NCBI GenBank assembly: GCA_034509425.1
Contig: JAVTVJ010001336.1
Location: forward strand, 248,001-312,000
DNA from: Eopsaltria australis
Taxonomy: Eukaryota > Chordata > Aves > Passeriformes > Petroicidae
Direction of reading: 5' to 3'
DNA length: 64,000 bases
Position numbers and translations under genes: made by a program. The notes below the pieces were generated by a model, which was given only the letters and a program-made list of their open reading frames with translations, was not told the origin of the DNA and did no database searches. Shown here piece by piece: positions 46,801 to 60,000 of the stretch (within the stretch, counting starts at the first letter, position 1; the number at the start of each line of letters is the position of its first letter).

Positions 46801-48938
46801 TCCCTTGGCCCCATGGTGTAAATGGAAGTTTGCCTATGTCTGGAGATGAATGCCACCTGCCAAAGGGATGAAAGCATAGTCCTGTTTGTTGCAGATGCAT
46901 GGAAGGGGGAACATTTTGGAAGGTTTTGGAAGCAGTCAGTGCCCCAGGTCACTTGCAGTACGTCAATCACAGCACAGTAATAATAAGGGAAAATGCTGCA
47001 CACAGGTGGTCACCAAAGGCAAATGAATTGTTGAATCCTCCTACAGTAAATATCTTAAGTCCTTTTCATGGATCCAGTTATTGTGTAGTAAATCAACATG
47101 TGTGTTCAGTGTGTCCTGACCTAGACTTTTAGCTGTTCAAACATTTATGTTTGAGAGAACACATCTTGGTTTTGTTCCTTGTGGGAAATAAAATTCCTTG
47201 TCTGGAATAAAACAATAGAAAACAAAGAAGACAGAGTAGACATTTGAAGGCAGTACCTTGATTGATGCAGTGGACATAAAACAAAGTTTAATTTTCTCCC
47301 TCAAAATAGGTTATACACCTTAGTCACATTGCGATATTTGTTACAAATCCATGAGAAACATGGTAACTGGGTATAAAAGAAGTAGCCTTGATTTATATTA
47401 TCTTTGAGTGATTGGTACAGGTGCTTAAGTGTAAGAATACGTTAGGAGAGTGTTAAAAAGTAGACATTTGGAAACATAACAGGCTTTACACATGATTCAG
47501 GGGATTATTTTGCCCTAGTGCATGCAGGACTTCAACTGAAGCTCTGTGAAGTATTAGGCAGTATTATTATTATTAAAGTTTAGGAAAAAACTCCTTGATG
47601 ACTTGTCTGTGGTGAAGGAGATTGTTCAGTAGCAACATGAGTGACTTCCATCCTTAAAATTGGGCAGGAATTAACAAGTTACATTTTTAATTTTCAAGAA
47701 AATATGCTGTAAAAATAAATGTCAATCCAAGGATAGGACAGACTGTTGTAAACTAAGTGCACGAGAATGATGATGCTTTCAGCAAAATACTATTAAAACA
47801 ATTAATGTTTTGACTGTCCTCAGGACTTAGGGGTGTCAGTGAGCTTCTCTTAGTTTTGCTGTGGGAAAGCAAGTGCCTGGTTGGAGACAATTCCAAAGCA
47901 TTTGGCAGGTGCTGGGATAGTATGATACAGAATATCAAAAGCATCCTTTCTTCATCTGGGGAAAAAAATCTGGTTCCCTGCTGTAGTTTAGTTCCATAGA
48001 GGGAAGCAATATGTTACATGCTGTATCCTTGCAAAGTTTTAAGAAAAAGATTTTTTGAATATTCAGGAAAAAAACCAAACCTTTAGAAGGTGGTGTTAGC
48101 TTGTAGTAATAAGCCCAGACTGGTTGCCTTTGTTTTATGTATACTGGAAGTGTCTGTGAGAAAGCAAGAAGAATGGCTGTGTGTGCAGGCAATTTGTCTC
48201 AAAACATGACTGCAGATGTGTCAATACAAGAACGCTTTTGCAGGAGCTTGCTTTACCTCCTCAGGGTAGCATTACAGAGTCTTTCTGGAGAACTGAGAGC
48301 ATTCTTACACATGACAACATAACAGTGCCACTTGAGCTGTTGCATGTGGTGCTGTGTAAGTGTGGATGATGCATCAGCAGGCCATGCAAGCTTAGAATTG
48401 CTGTGTGAAGCTCCAGAAATTGTGGTGGAGGGGGAAGAGTTGAAAACAATTTATGGAAGGTAAGCATTTGAACAGTTTGCATGAGTCTTTGCATATGGGG
48501 ACTTCAAGGCTGAATGTCATGGTGATCTTACAAAAAAATACAGGCATTCCCTGAAGAGTGGTTATGATGATGAAAACCTTCAGCTCTGTTTTTAGCAAGT
48601 GTACCCTTGCATTCAGGGAAAGAACAGGGCAGATGGGTCAAGAGATGAAAACAGTTTTGTTCCCCAGATTTCTCAATTTCTTTTTCCCTGTGTTGTACAC
48701 TCGTACTAATAACTTCTCATGGAGGAATTAATTACCTAATTTGATTCAGCACAGGAGACTATTTGGGAAGGGGACATGGTGCTCTGCAAGTGGCTACAGT
48801 GACATATTCAGAAGACTGATAAACTTGACGTAATCAAGACATGATTGAAACTACTCTTCAGTATTTAAAACTTAAAGTATACTTAATTAGGTTTGTACTG
48901 TGAACTTTTATTTCATTAAGGCTGTTTTTGTGCTTTAG

Positions 48939-49020
48939 GTGAAGGCACTGAAAGAGAAGATTGAATCAGAAAGGGGGAAAGATGCCTTTCCGGTAGCTGG
49001 CCAAAAACTAATTTATGCAG
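48939..49020 (+). CDS. RAD23B: RAD23B exon 2 (UBL middle)
   Basis: This encodes residues 23-49 and the first base of codon 50 ([20 protein letters not shown] then GQKLIYA), which is the main helix and the following strand of the ubiquitin-like domain. It is preceded by 'gtgctttag' and followed by a GTAATG donor, and joins exon 1 at phase 0. The peptide is nearly identical to the vertebrate protein as I remember it, with ERGK where human has EKGK. The QKLIYAG phrase corresponds to the ubiquitin QRLIFAG surface used for proteasome docking. Confidence 0.97.
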
Positions 49021-51456
49021 GTAATGCATATTCTGAAGATACCTTACCTGAACCTGCCTTATTTTATGTTGTTGTTTGACTTGGATGTGAATGTTAAGTC
49101 TTCTAAGAATTCTAAGAACTGAAGTATAGACAGGATAAAAACCCTCACAAACACAAAAACAAACTCAGTGTCAAAGAGAACTTTTAATTTTGAATTAGAA
49201 TTTTTTAGGTTTTAATATGTGTGTGTCTGTCATCTTTGCTCTTATGATGTCTTGGGGATATGCTGGGTGAAGAAGAAACAGCTTTTGTTGCAGGAATTCA
49301 AGATTTAAGGAGGTCAAATCTGCTGTTCTGGCTTAATTCTTTTCTTGTTGAATTTATGCTGTGTATAGCTGAAGCATTGCTGTGTGTACCTCAGAGAATT
49401 AAAAAACAGATTATTTATTTTGGATTAACAGAAGAAACCCGCCACCAAATCCTTGCTGTACAAAGGTACTTTCAATGCTTTTAAGCTCTGTCACTAGGAA
49501 TGTGTATGATGTACTACCAAAAATGGCTAATGTCAGTTAAAAACATGAAATTAGCTTTATTTGAGCTTTATTTTACTTGCCGTGTTCATTCTGGCACTAA
49601 TACAGAAATCCATTTTTTTATTCTCGCTTTTTGTCAGAACTTTGGTGCTATTCCAGTACTCCCTCTAGTGTTTTTTTCCTCTAAAGCTGAGTTCTAAAGA
49701 AACTTTGGTGGACTTTTCACTTCTGTCATGTACTGCTTTGTAACAAGTATTGTCTTTTCACTTGTAGTAAATTAAAGCCACTGTTAACAGTGGAGAGATG
49801 CTAATGGAAGAGATGCTGAGAATCTCTGTGTTTGTACAGCTATTCAGGATTATGTTTCATAGCAAGTGTTATGTCCCTTGTGCTTCAGTGAGGGGAGAGC
49901 ATGTCAAGAACATGAAGGTGAAAGTCTCATGCATAGCCAAGAGATGTGAACCAAAGCAGAAGGCTTTGTGCAGTGTGTGTAACTGCATGGCACTCTTAAT
50001 ATTGTGTTTCTGTGATTGCAAAAATCAAGGATTGCATAAGATTCTATGATAGGACTTGATTGTTTTCTGAAGCCAGAATATATCTACAGTATTGACTAAT
50101 CCTCACAAGCAGTAGGAAATAAGATTGAGACAATAATATTATCCAAAGATTGATTAGCTTTTTTTTTCTTCAACAAGAGATACAAGGGTATATTGATGAC
50201 ATTTTTACTCTTATTAAAATGGTCTATAGAAATTTCATCGTTTGGTAAAGCTGACTCTGATTAGAGAGGCAGATCCATTGTGTTGACATCTGTATTATGG
50301 TAAGGTCTAGAAACCCTGAGAGTAGTGTGTCCTGAGAAGACAGGATGTCTGTATATATACTTTCATAAAGTATATACATTACAGTACCTGCACATTCATT
50401 GAAACCTTCCTCAAAGTGCCCATAAAAATTGTAAGTAAACCCATGTAGGTTCTGAGTCAGATGCTACAGGTGTTGCTATTACTGCAGTACATGTAATACT
50501 TTTCTTGGATGTTTGACCTGCAAGACTGGTGGAACCAGTCTTTTGTGTTCTGAGTGCCATAGAGTGTATGTGTTGCTTGATTTCCTTGCAATCATCAGGA
50601 TAAGGATGTGTCCTAGTTGCAGTCCACTGGAGGGATTGCAAAATGGAAGCAATCTGTGGCACATCTTCAGAAAATTAATCAATTTAAATTGTAAAATATT
50701 CCCTGAAAATCTGTAGTAGAAGTAAATGCTATAAAACTTGCTGAAATACAGACTTGATTTTCTGATTTGTGTTGCTACCTCTAAGTTGGCTTATTCTAAG
50801 AAAAGGCAAAAAAGTATGTGGCTTAGGGTGTTCTTGTAGATGTCATGCAGATCTATTTTGTCACAGTACCACCTCTGCTTATGAAACATCTGAAGTCCTA
50901 GTATAGCAAATGTTTCTGGGTTTGCCTGATGCTTTTTCATCCTTCTGTCATGGTGGTGAGTTATGGAACGGTTCTAGCTTTTTCTTTCTTTATTTTTTAG
51001 CCTTGCAAATTGTTGAAGTTGCAAGGTCACATACTTGTTATTGCAGGTAATGGTCTAATTTGAAGACGAAATGGAAGATGAGTAGGAAGGAATTTCTCTT
51101 ACTGTATAAGCAGACATAATTTATTTGGTTAAGTTTTTTGTATGTTAAAGCCTTTCCTCTGTATTACTTGTATCTTTGTTAACAGTACAGTGAATCTTTC
51201 CAGATTTAATGTTTTTATTTTAAATGGTTTGGAGCATCTTCAGCACTTAGGGCAGGAGCCCTCAAGCTATCCTGTACTCTGTATGTCATATGAGGAAAAT
51301 TGTAGCTCCACTGCCAAAACTTAATAGCCAAACTGCTTTTTGTTGGGTTGTTTAATGTTTATAAATCTCTGTAAAACATGTTTTCATGAGGAAATCCTAA
51401 GATCATCAATTGATTTGCTAAACAACTTCTTAATTTCTACCTGTTTAATTTCCCAG
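49021..51456 (+). other. RAD23B: RAD23B intron 2
   Basis: A 2.4-kb GT-AG intron (GTAATG ... 'tttcccag'). It is AT-rich. I saw no gene or clear repeat inside it. Confidence 0.93.
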
Positions 51457-51536
51457 GTAAAATCCTTAATGATGAAACTGCTCTTAAAGAATACAAGATA
51501 GATGAGAAGAACTTTGTGGTGGTTATGGTGACAAAA
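51457..51536 (+). CDS. RAD23B: RAD23B exon 3 (UBL end)
   Basis: It completes Gly50 and encodes residues 51-76 ([19 protein letters not shown] then VVVMVTK), the last part of the ubiquitin-like fold. The segment lacks a C-terminal Gly-Gly, as expected for a non-processed UBL domain. The acceptor is 'tttcccag' and the donor is GTGAGT. The exon ends at phase 0, just where the flexible linker begins. NDET replaces the NDDT I recall for human. Confidence 0.97.
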
Positions 51537-53773
51537 GTGAGTAATCATTACTTTTGAATATGAAACTCCATTAATTTTATTCTATTTTTTCTTGTGATGT
51601 GTGACTGTATATACCCATCCTTAAAACCACTGGAATTTCATTGTGCAAGTTTTGGTCAACAGTAAAAAGCTTGTGTGACTAGATAAAAAATACTGCTTCA
51701 CAGTCTTGGTTTGCCTAGGCTGATTTTTGCTGCTGTTCTATGCTGAATGTTTATATCAAGAAAAGGTTTGCTAATGGCTGATTTTACTGTTTATTCTTTC
51801 TTGTCTCTCTGTTATTTTTTCCCTTCTATTATTTAAAGGAAGAAGGCAACCTAGGTAGTTTGTTGTTAAATCCTCTGTATGGAACTCTTCCAGCCTTGCC
51901 ATGTTGCTTTCATAGTTCATGGCTTTTTCTTCTGTCAGGCTCAACAGCGTAAACCAGTAGAGACAGGATACATCTGGCAGTAAACAAACATGGGTTTTGA
52001 AAGACTGCAAGTGCAATTTACTGGGAATGACTGTGACATGTGTTTGAACTATTTCTTCTCTGAACCACTTGTCAGGCTGCTTCCAGGAATCAAGCCACTG
52101 ATTTTCCAGGCATTCCAGACCATTGCGATCTGAATAAAACTGGCTTCATCTCTGCTTTGGAATATGAAATTAATTTTGAAGCTGGAGTTCCTCCTCCTGA
52201 CAAAGAAAACATGTATTCTGTTGCCCTTTATTTCTATCTAGTATTACTAAATGTAATTAAACTTATGGGCTTGTTAAAGGTAACTGTTGTTCCTGTCTTC
52301 CTGAATGAACAGCTTTCTGTCCTGTGGTTTGCCACAGAGGCATTTATCAGTACAAGAAAACAGGTGCAGATGAGATGTCAGAGTCCAGTTTTTCATTTTG
52401 TTGATAGCAGAAGACTCCAGAGAAGTTGTGCAATTTCCACTCCTGGAAGTGTTCAAGAAATGTGTGGCTGTGCCACTTAGGGACATGGTTTAGTGGTGGA
52501 TGTGGCAGTGCTGGGTTAGATTCATTCAATTTAGAGGTCTCCTCAACAATTCTATGATTCTAAGCACATGTCTCCATGGAGAACGGCTAAATTCAATGTA
52601 TTCTGATAATAGAGGACCTGTAGTTTGGGCATTTCTTCAGTCTTACAATCTTTTTGCTTTTCTCTTTGTCTTGAAGCTCAATTGTCCTTTCCTGATTCTA
52701 TTGTGGATAAGACATGCCCCATCAAAACTAACTTTCGTCTGATGCTCAGATGTTGTTGCTTTGAGGGTTTAGGAATCCAGCAGAAAATAACCCCCCTTGC
52801 ATTCCAGCTGTGTCAGTGTTTTTCTTTGAGTGCTTATTAAAAAGTTATTTGCTGTGCTCGTCATGTTGGGAACTATTCATTCTTAACTTTACTTCTCCTT
52901 GCAGACAAAAGGAAGAAGTAAATGTTTCTACCTCAGGCAAACAATGTCTGAAACTGGTGCACCTTGAATAAGTAGTTTTGTTGAAGTTCAGCTATTTCTT
53001 TTGGAAAGGCAAAGATTGGGGTCAGCTTTGTCAGCCCTTGGGGCTATTTCTGTATAATGGGATTAATACTGCATCCAAGAAAAATTCAAGTTTCCATTAG
53101 AGACGTGAAGATTGTTTCACAATTGCATACAAGTATTATCCACTCTAAATTTTCTGCTGTAAATTTGGTAGTTCTACATTCTGCTGTATCCTTGGTGCTT
53201 ACTTCAGTACTGAAGTATTTAAGATATTATTGTAGTGCTCTGAATACAAAGACTGCATAACTAAAACACACTTAGTGAAGTTTAATGTTTTTTTGCATCT
53301 TGTTTTCCAGCAAACAGCATTCATAATGAAATGTGATTTCTGTCTTAATCACTTTTTTCCAGAGTGGTGAGAAAATCAGTTTTTTCACTGAATGGTGAGA
53401 AAAGCTTATGCTTACTCTGCAGATGTTTCTTGGCAACTCTCTTGGTTTCTTTTGGAAAACGTGCTTTTGTAAAGCACAGGATTGTTTTCATATTCGGAAT
53501 ATTGTAGTCTGTAAATATTTAGGTCTTTGCATTTCACTTTATCCTCAGTGTGGGTGCTCAGGTGTAAGTACTTCAGTGACGCTCTCTGTTGCTTGTTTCA
53601 ACACAGTGAAAGGCGTTAGAGATTTAATGTCTTGCAACGTTTTAATGGTGTCTTTGATATTGAGGCAGTAATATCAAACACAAATGGTCTTAACAGACCT
53701 TGGGGGGCTGCCTGTAGAGAGCCATGGATTTATGAGCTTTGTGCTGTGCCTGAACTCTGTTGTCCTCCCGTAG
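51537..53773 (+). other. RAD23B: RAD23B intron 3
   Basis: A 2.2-kb GT-AG intron (GTGAGT ... 'cctcccgtag') containing a CR1 3' end at 52420-52562. Nothing else was recognised. Confidence 0.93.
52420..52562 (+). mobile_element. CR1 3' end in RAD23B intron 3
   Basis: A sense-strand CR1 tail: 'aatttccactcctggaagtg', 'gacatggtttagtggtggat', 'gtggcagtgctgggttagat' and the terminal 'acaattctatgattctaa'. This is the extreme 3' UTR of CR1, including the tail octamer-like repeat. Confidence 0.9.
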
Positions 53774-54021
53774 CCCAAAGCAGCAGCTGGAGTGACTCAG
53801 CCGTCAAATGCCACTTCCACTGTTGGCTCAACAACTGCAGCTCCCACAGCAGTTGCTGCACCAATCCCTGTTGCTGCCCCTGTGCCAGCCCCTGTCCCTC
53901 CACCACCAGCACCAGATGCAGTGGCTTGTGAACCTGCACCTGTGAGTGCTCCGAAAGAGGAGAAGCCAGAAGAAAAACCACCTGAGGCACCAGCTGCTGT
54001 CAGTCCATCATCAATTGACAG
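53774..54021 (+). CDS. RAD23B: RAD23B exon 4 (Ala/Pro-rich linker)
   Basis: This encodes residues 77-158 plus two bases of codon 159, the flexible linker between the UBL and UBA1. It begins PKAAAGVTQPSNATS, continues through an Ala/Pro/Val stretch (AAPIPVAAPVPAPVPPPP), and ends in a charged segment (APKEEKPEEKPPEAP) and SPSSID. Low complexity and poor conservation are normal for this linker. The overall linker looks about eight residues shorter than the human one as I recall it. The 248-nt exon ends at phase 2, with acceptor 'tcccgtag' and donor GTAGGA. Minus-strand frames over it (53730-54063) are mirror artefacts of the repetitive codons. Confidence 0.95.
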
Positions 54022-57008
54022 GTAGGAGTAAGCCTCCAAAAATGGGTTCCCGTTTCTGTCCATTTCTTTTACTTCTAGTTCCAGTCATTCTCGCCATTCT
54101 ATATAATTTTTCTTCTTTCTTAATTTTAATTTCAGTCTCTGACTCAAGTATAGAATTGCTTTGTAAGAAGGACCCCTCCTTGTTTATTCCTTCTCCTGTG
54201 GGAAATGTTGTCTTGGAAATAAACCTATGGAGGGGAGAGTTAAGTGGCACAAGACTTGAGCTCCTCTTAGGTATTTCAGGGTTGCTATCACGCAAGTTTC
54301 TTTTCAGACTGAGGATATTCACCTGCAGTGGGGATCTACTGCTCACAAAGCTCTTGAAGTCTTAAGAGGAATGTGTCCTGTCCTGCTCATAAATGTCTGT
54401 GTTTTGGATCATGTTGACCAGATTCAAACCATGAGTTCCTTGTTGCTGTCTGAGTCTCTTAATTTCTGAAAAGAGCTTTTTCTTCCAAAATGTAGGATAT
54501 GGTATTGCTCTTAATCATGTAATGCCTTAAAGCTACAAGTTTGGTTTTTTTCCTGCATCATCTTTTGATGTTCCTTGGCCCATTTGCAGGTAATTGTGAG
54601 ACCTGGGGAAACTTTTCACCTCAATTTTCTACAATTAAGAGAATCAAATGGAAGTTAGAGATTTCATCCCTGTTGTATGCTGTTGCCTTCTTTTGCTTAA
54701 GTACTGCATGGGATTAAAATGTTAACTAGAATTTAATGGTCTTTGAATTGCTGCATAGCACCAAGTCTTCGTTTTTCATACACTGGGTTTTAATTATTTG
54801 TGTGTTATTTCTGGGAATATTGGTGCACAAGACAGTATTTTTTAAGTGATTGTATTTAAACACCATCAAATACCGATCTGATGATAATGAAGCAAAACTT
54901 GCAATTGCCTAATATCTTGACAAACTCATCACAAATTTCTTGCACTAAATAAACAAATTGATGATTTAATTTTGCAATGCTGAGAAATGAGTATGTCTTA
55001 GAAATGGAACACAAATGAAGTTTCATTTATCAGTCAAATTAACTTAGTTTTTAAAAAATATTAATGAGTGGGGTTTTTTCTTTTTGTTTTTCCCTGCTCA
55101 GTTTGTCCAGTAGGTTCAGAGATCATTCATACTGAAATAGTGTTTTCCATGTTTTTCATGTACATCACTTAACAGGGAGGAACAAAATAATTTAACATAT
55201 ACATTAAAGTTATCACCTGTCTTGATTTCAGTGAGTACTATTTGCTTCTGATTTGCTTTAGAAGTTAAATTACTAAGGCAAGATTTATTGACCCAAGGCC
55301 AGGCCAGCTGGCGTCCTGCTTTGCCTTTGATCTTTTTTTGATTGTAAATCTTAACTACTGACAGATACTAGTGAAGCATTCTTGTTGGAACAAATTATTT
55401 CTTGTGTAGGTCTTACAGAGATCTCTGTAAGTGCCTTGCTGGATTTTTAGTGGCGTCTTCTGAAAACATTCAGATCAATCTGATGATCTTTCACTTGCTA
55501 GTAGGAGTTCTCAGCTCTGGTAGCCTGATAAATGTGAGGCTCCTGCAACTCCGTGTCCTCAAGTCTACCATGTTATCAAGACTGAACATGCATTCCCAAA
55601 ATATGCACGCAATATGTATATACCTATAAATATATGTCTGGCTGCTTAAGTCAGCTCAGGCAGGCCAAAACACAGCACTCATGCAGGATACATCAGCCGC
55701 ATCCTGGTCTCCTCTGGCTGTTTAGGGCAAAGCCCACTGCTGCAAAATGAGTATGTACAAAATACAAATGAACAATATGAATTTTTGTTCTGATAGCTGA
55801 CCCCTTAGAGTTTGCCAAACTTTTGGTACCTGGGCATGGGGGCTACCTGAGCCCTACAATCCTGATACTCAGATTCGCTTTGCATGCACATGTACACACA
55901 CAGAGGCCTCATCCAGGAGCTGGCTGCAGTCCTTGGCCTTCAGACTTCCACAGTGTCTGTTCTCAGCAGCTGCTGGCTCCACAGGTGTCTGCATCCCCCT
56001 AACTCACAGTTCCCTGTCCCTGTGAACACTCGGAATTCCACATACACACATGCTTGTAGAATAGAGATACCCTGCATCATGAAAAGCTTTTAGAAGTAGA
56101 GTTGATGAAAAGACAGGTTGGATGGGTCATGAGGTGCAGAGCATGGCCAGGCAAGTGTTTCTTATGTATGACTGGCCCTTTTTCTCCTCTGTTTTTCTCT
56201 CTTGACCCGTGCTTTTCATCTGCATGGTGCCTTAATCTTTCCTTTCCCTGCCTTTGGTTCTTCCTCTAGATTTCCCCCAAAACTTTCTCCTGGCACCCCG
56301 TGGTGAATTGTACCACCCTGTAGGCTGTAATCTCCTTGAAGGAGTCCTGTTGACCCATCCTGGGTGTCACCCTGAGACCAAGGGGCTGATGCTTTAATTT
56401 GCAGCCCTGGCAATGGGATACCCTTGGCTGTGGCTGATTAAAACTGGTATTCCTCTGCCCAGTGTTGTGCCTCTGTGTTCCTTGCTGTTCATGGAGGTGA
56501 TCCTTTAATCCTGTAATTTAACAACTTTGATAACTTGAGATGGAGTAATTGCAAATGTTAGCATTATATTCCTGGGAAAGTGGTATACTGAGATTTTAAT
56601 AAGTGCTTACCAGCGACCTCCTTGGGTCCTCATTGAGGTCAAACTGGTGACTGCAGGGAAGCAGTTAGTGAGACTGCTGTGTGCTTTTGAAAATCCACCT
56701 TGTTCTCCCACCCTTTAAAGCATTCAAGCAAGCAGATGGCTAATCCTTGAGCAGATGGGCAAGAGCCAAACTTCTGGGGGGTAGCGGGGGAAGGTTGGCC
56801 TTGTGTTAAAAATGCTAGCATTGTAAGTTTGTAAAATCTATTCTCACTACAGGACCAAAAGAGAGCTCTTTGGAAAGCTTTGTTGGTTTTAGAAACAAAA
56901 GGGGCTATTAGAGTTACAGCTGCTGCTGCTTTTTTTTTTTTTTTTAAAGAAAAACAGGAAGTTTTCCAAAGTTTTGTAATTACCATTGCACTTGTCTTCA
57001 TCTTACAG
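54022..57008 (+). other. RAD23B: RAD23B intron 4
   Basis: A 3.0-kb GT-AG intron (GTAGGA ... 'catcttacag'). The central part (about 55640-56490) differs in composition from the AT-rich flanks and may be an LTR. A T-run lies at 56932-56945. Confidence 0.92.
55640..56490 (+). mobile_element. Possible LTR-type insertion in intron 4
   Basis: This block is more GC-rich than its surroundings and has LTR-like texture. There are C-rich phrases, a 'gattaaaactggtattcctc' polyadenylation-like stretch near 56437, and a following 'gttgtgcctctgtgttcctt' U5-like segment. I could not define terminal TG...CA ends or a target-site duplication and do not recognise the family, so this is tentative. Confidence 0.3.
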
Positions 57009-57064
57009 TACAACAGGTGATACATCTCGATCAAATCTTTTTGAGGATGCTATAAGTGCACTTG
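57009..57064 (+). CDS. RAD23B: RAD23B exon 5 (pre-UBA1 segment)
   Basis: A 56-nt exon that completes Ser159 and encodes residues 160-177 (TTGDTSRSNLFEDAISAL) plus one base of codon 178. SRSNLFEDA-SAL is the conserved segment just before UBA1 in vertebrate RAD23B. The acceptor is 'catcttacag' and the donor is a consensus GTAAGT. Confidence 0.96.
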
Positions 57065-60000
57065 GTAAGTGGAGAGTTTTTTTAATGTAGACATTATTTT
57101 GGTGCAGCAGAAACATGACAGATTAGCAGATGTTGACATTTTCTTCTGTATCTGTCATTGTTAAAGTTATAATCAAAGTGCTCTTCTCTAAGACCTGAAG
57201 TTGATATCTTGGAACCAGCTTGAGAACTACTTTACTGGAGAATATTTCCCTTTATATATTTTTATTGTGTAAAAGGAAGATCCTTGCGCTCCTGCTTTTT
57301 TTCCCCATTTGTCTTTACTTATCTTTTAACTATTCATTTTGAAGTAGCTTGAATAGAAGACTAGATGTAAATACATGTGTGCTTTTCACTTTTGCACCCC
57401 AGAGTGCAGGTCTGATAAAATGGCTGCCTTTATTATTCACTTGTTCCAGCTTTGAAAGTACTTTGCTTTTTGTCCCATTTAGATTAGATAAATTTGCCAG
57501 AACTGCTGCTGTCTGGGCTGAGAAATGAATACCTCCATGTATTTACAGTCAACTTACTTTTATTGTGACAGTTTAAATAATCCTTATTTGTCAGTGGAAT
57601 AGATATAATCAAGACAACAGGAAGTTCTGCCCCTTATTTATGCTGATTTGTATGCTAGGAAATAATTAGACAAACCCACAACTCCTTACTCATACTGAAA
57701 TTTTTGGGCTATTCTGGAGCATAACAAATTCAGGCACAGAAATAAGGAGGAGGTGGATTTTTTATTCTGTCTTTTGTCTTTAAATTTTTATTCTTTCTTT
57801 CTGTCTTTAAATATGAAGCTGCAGTTTGGTACAAAGAGTTAAACCAAGTAAAGAGTTTCACTTGCATTTTTGTGTGGATGTCTTGGAGGCAGGTGTTGTG
57901 ATTAAGCGGTCCAGGGTGATTTAGGAGCAGCAGTAAAGTTTTACATGAATTAGTGGTAGCTACTAGCTGCTGCAGCTTAGATTGCAGGTGTGACGTACTG
58001 TTTTAGATTGTATGATCTGAAATAGCTGAGAGATACTGATAGCAGGAGACAAAAACGTAACAGAACTAAACTGGCTGAAGTGATTGCTGCTGCCAAAGGT
58101 GCTTGTTTAACCATTCATAGTATCTTAGTGGCCAAGATGAGGTCATCACCAACACTTGTGTTAACAGTGTTGATCAGAAAGTTCAGTGAAGCTGGTGGTC
58201 TTGATTCAAATCTCTTCCAAACTGGGAAAAAAAATCAAAACAACATTTCAAGAGCATCACCTCACACTCCATTTTATATGGGAATTCGTTGGTTGGTGTC
58301 TGATGGAGTAAACCTATGTGTCCCTAATGCGTTTGGAAATGACAGGTGTTGAGTGTGAATTTCTGGGTAAGCATACTGCAAGTGTTACCAGCCAAAAAAT
58401 TTTCAAGGGCAGTAGGCACGAACTCTGTGGCTCTTCTTCTTTAAAAACTGTCGTGAAGGAAATTTGCTTGTACAAATTTATGGATCCTACATATATTCTA
58501 ACTGTGGCCTCTCAATTACTTTGTCTGAAATTATTTGACTTTGCTCTAAAAATAGCGATTGGTTTCTATGATTTGCTGTTGTTTTCAGTTAAATGCTGAA
58601 AAGTGATGTGGCTTTTTGTGCTACGTGAAGATCTGCACGTCTTGCAGCCCTTGTGCATCCACATCTTTCACAGGAGCAGCCTAAGATTTCTTTAGGGCAT
58701 AGGATGAGAATGATTGTGGGGAGTGTGATGAACTGGATTTGAGAGTTAATCCAGCTTTAAAATGTTATCTGTAAGACAAAAGCAAAGAGAAGAATCAATT
58801 CAGTGTTGACCTCAAACATTTCCACTAGCACTAGGTACAGATAGGCCTGACTGTACCATGACATTGCTGATGTGCAACTTCTGAATAATTATTCTTCATC
58901 TCACTTTTGAAAAATTTGTTAACTAGTCTGTATGGAGTACGTGCACCTACATTTGCGGTAATTCTGTTTTTTCTCCTTTGGCTTTTTTAGCAGTAGAAAG
59001 GATGAACTGCTGTGTAAGGAAGAATGTGAGCAGAAGTTTGGCAAAATCATTGTGTTGGGACAATTGTTGGCTTGGTTTTTTTGCTTCTTTGATGATATGT
59101 GGAGAAGTATATCTTTAGAGCAGAGTTTAGGTGATTTTTTTTTTTTTAGTGTCTGAAAAACCACTGGTAGGTGTAAAATGAATGATTTTGTAGTTCTGTA
59201 TGAAGACATGAAGAGCTTACTATTCCTTGAACTCAGGTTGGCACTATTACTTTGAAGCCCAAATAATAAATACTCAAATTAGTCAAGGCTTTTAAATCCT
59301 TTATGGATAATACACAAGTACCCTTGGGCTAGGGCTAGGGTTTTATTGTTTGTTCTTGAGTATACTGCCCTAAGTCATACACCCAGTGATAGTTTAGCAG
59401 CACACGTTAAGAAACAGGCAGTGGGATTGTATTAATGTTGGCTTGACTTAAACACCTTCTCCCTAAGGGAATAAAACTTCAAGTTTTCTTCGGTTCTTTT
59501 AATTATGACTTATTTGTCTTAACAGAATAGCTCTTGTATTTGTTTCTTCTGGTTTTTTTAATATTATTATTGATCAGGTGTTTTTTATGACAACTGTCAG
59601 TTATTTAACTTTCCTGTCACTAACTTCCTTGTTGCAGAGTCAGTCAGCAGTAGGATTTCACTGAGGTCAGAAATACCTTTATCCAGGGAAGGAGATGGTA
59701 TTTTAATGCCTGGGTTTGTTTGTATCTTTTTTCCACTCAGGAAGACAACCTTGAAGATTTTCCCAATTACAGTGTGTAACAGAACAGTTACTTTTTTTTT
59801 AAATTGCTATACTTGCTGTCTGCTTTTGAGGCAGGAAAAATTAAATGGATTATAAAAAAAGATAATAAGCTTCCTTACAGTGAGATTAGTGTAGTGATCA
59901 GTTGCCCTTAAACTGCTCCATATATAGTGTGTGTACCCTTTTGTCTTGATTGGTGCAAGTGTGGGACAGTTTTCATCCATGTTTGCTGTAAGAGGTGGGG

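Larger units (their letters stand above)
36801..48938 (+). other. RAD23B: RAD23B intron 1
   Basis: A 12.1-kb GT-AG intron. Its first 900 bases are GC-rich: a C-run at 36830-36849, an imperfect minisatellite at 37181-37304, and several overlapping frames caused by lack of AT-rich stops. The rest is AT-rich with no gene. It holds a CR1 fragment at 46550-46800 and a pseudo-exon candidate at 41828-41945. The acceptor is 'ttttgtgctttag'. Confidence 0.92.

Noticed and set aside
53730..54063. Minus-strand Gly/Ala-rich frames over exon 4
   Set aside because: They are mirror frames of the Ala/Pro-rich RAD23B linker.
59325..59342. Possible interstitial telomere repeat
   Set aside because: Only two or three 'ctaggg' units, too short and not TTAGGG.
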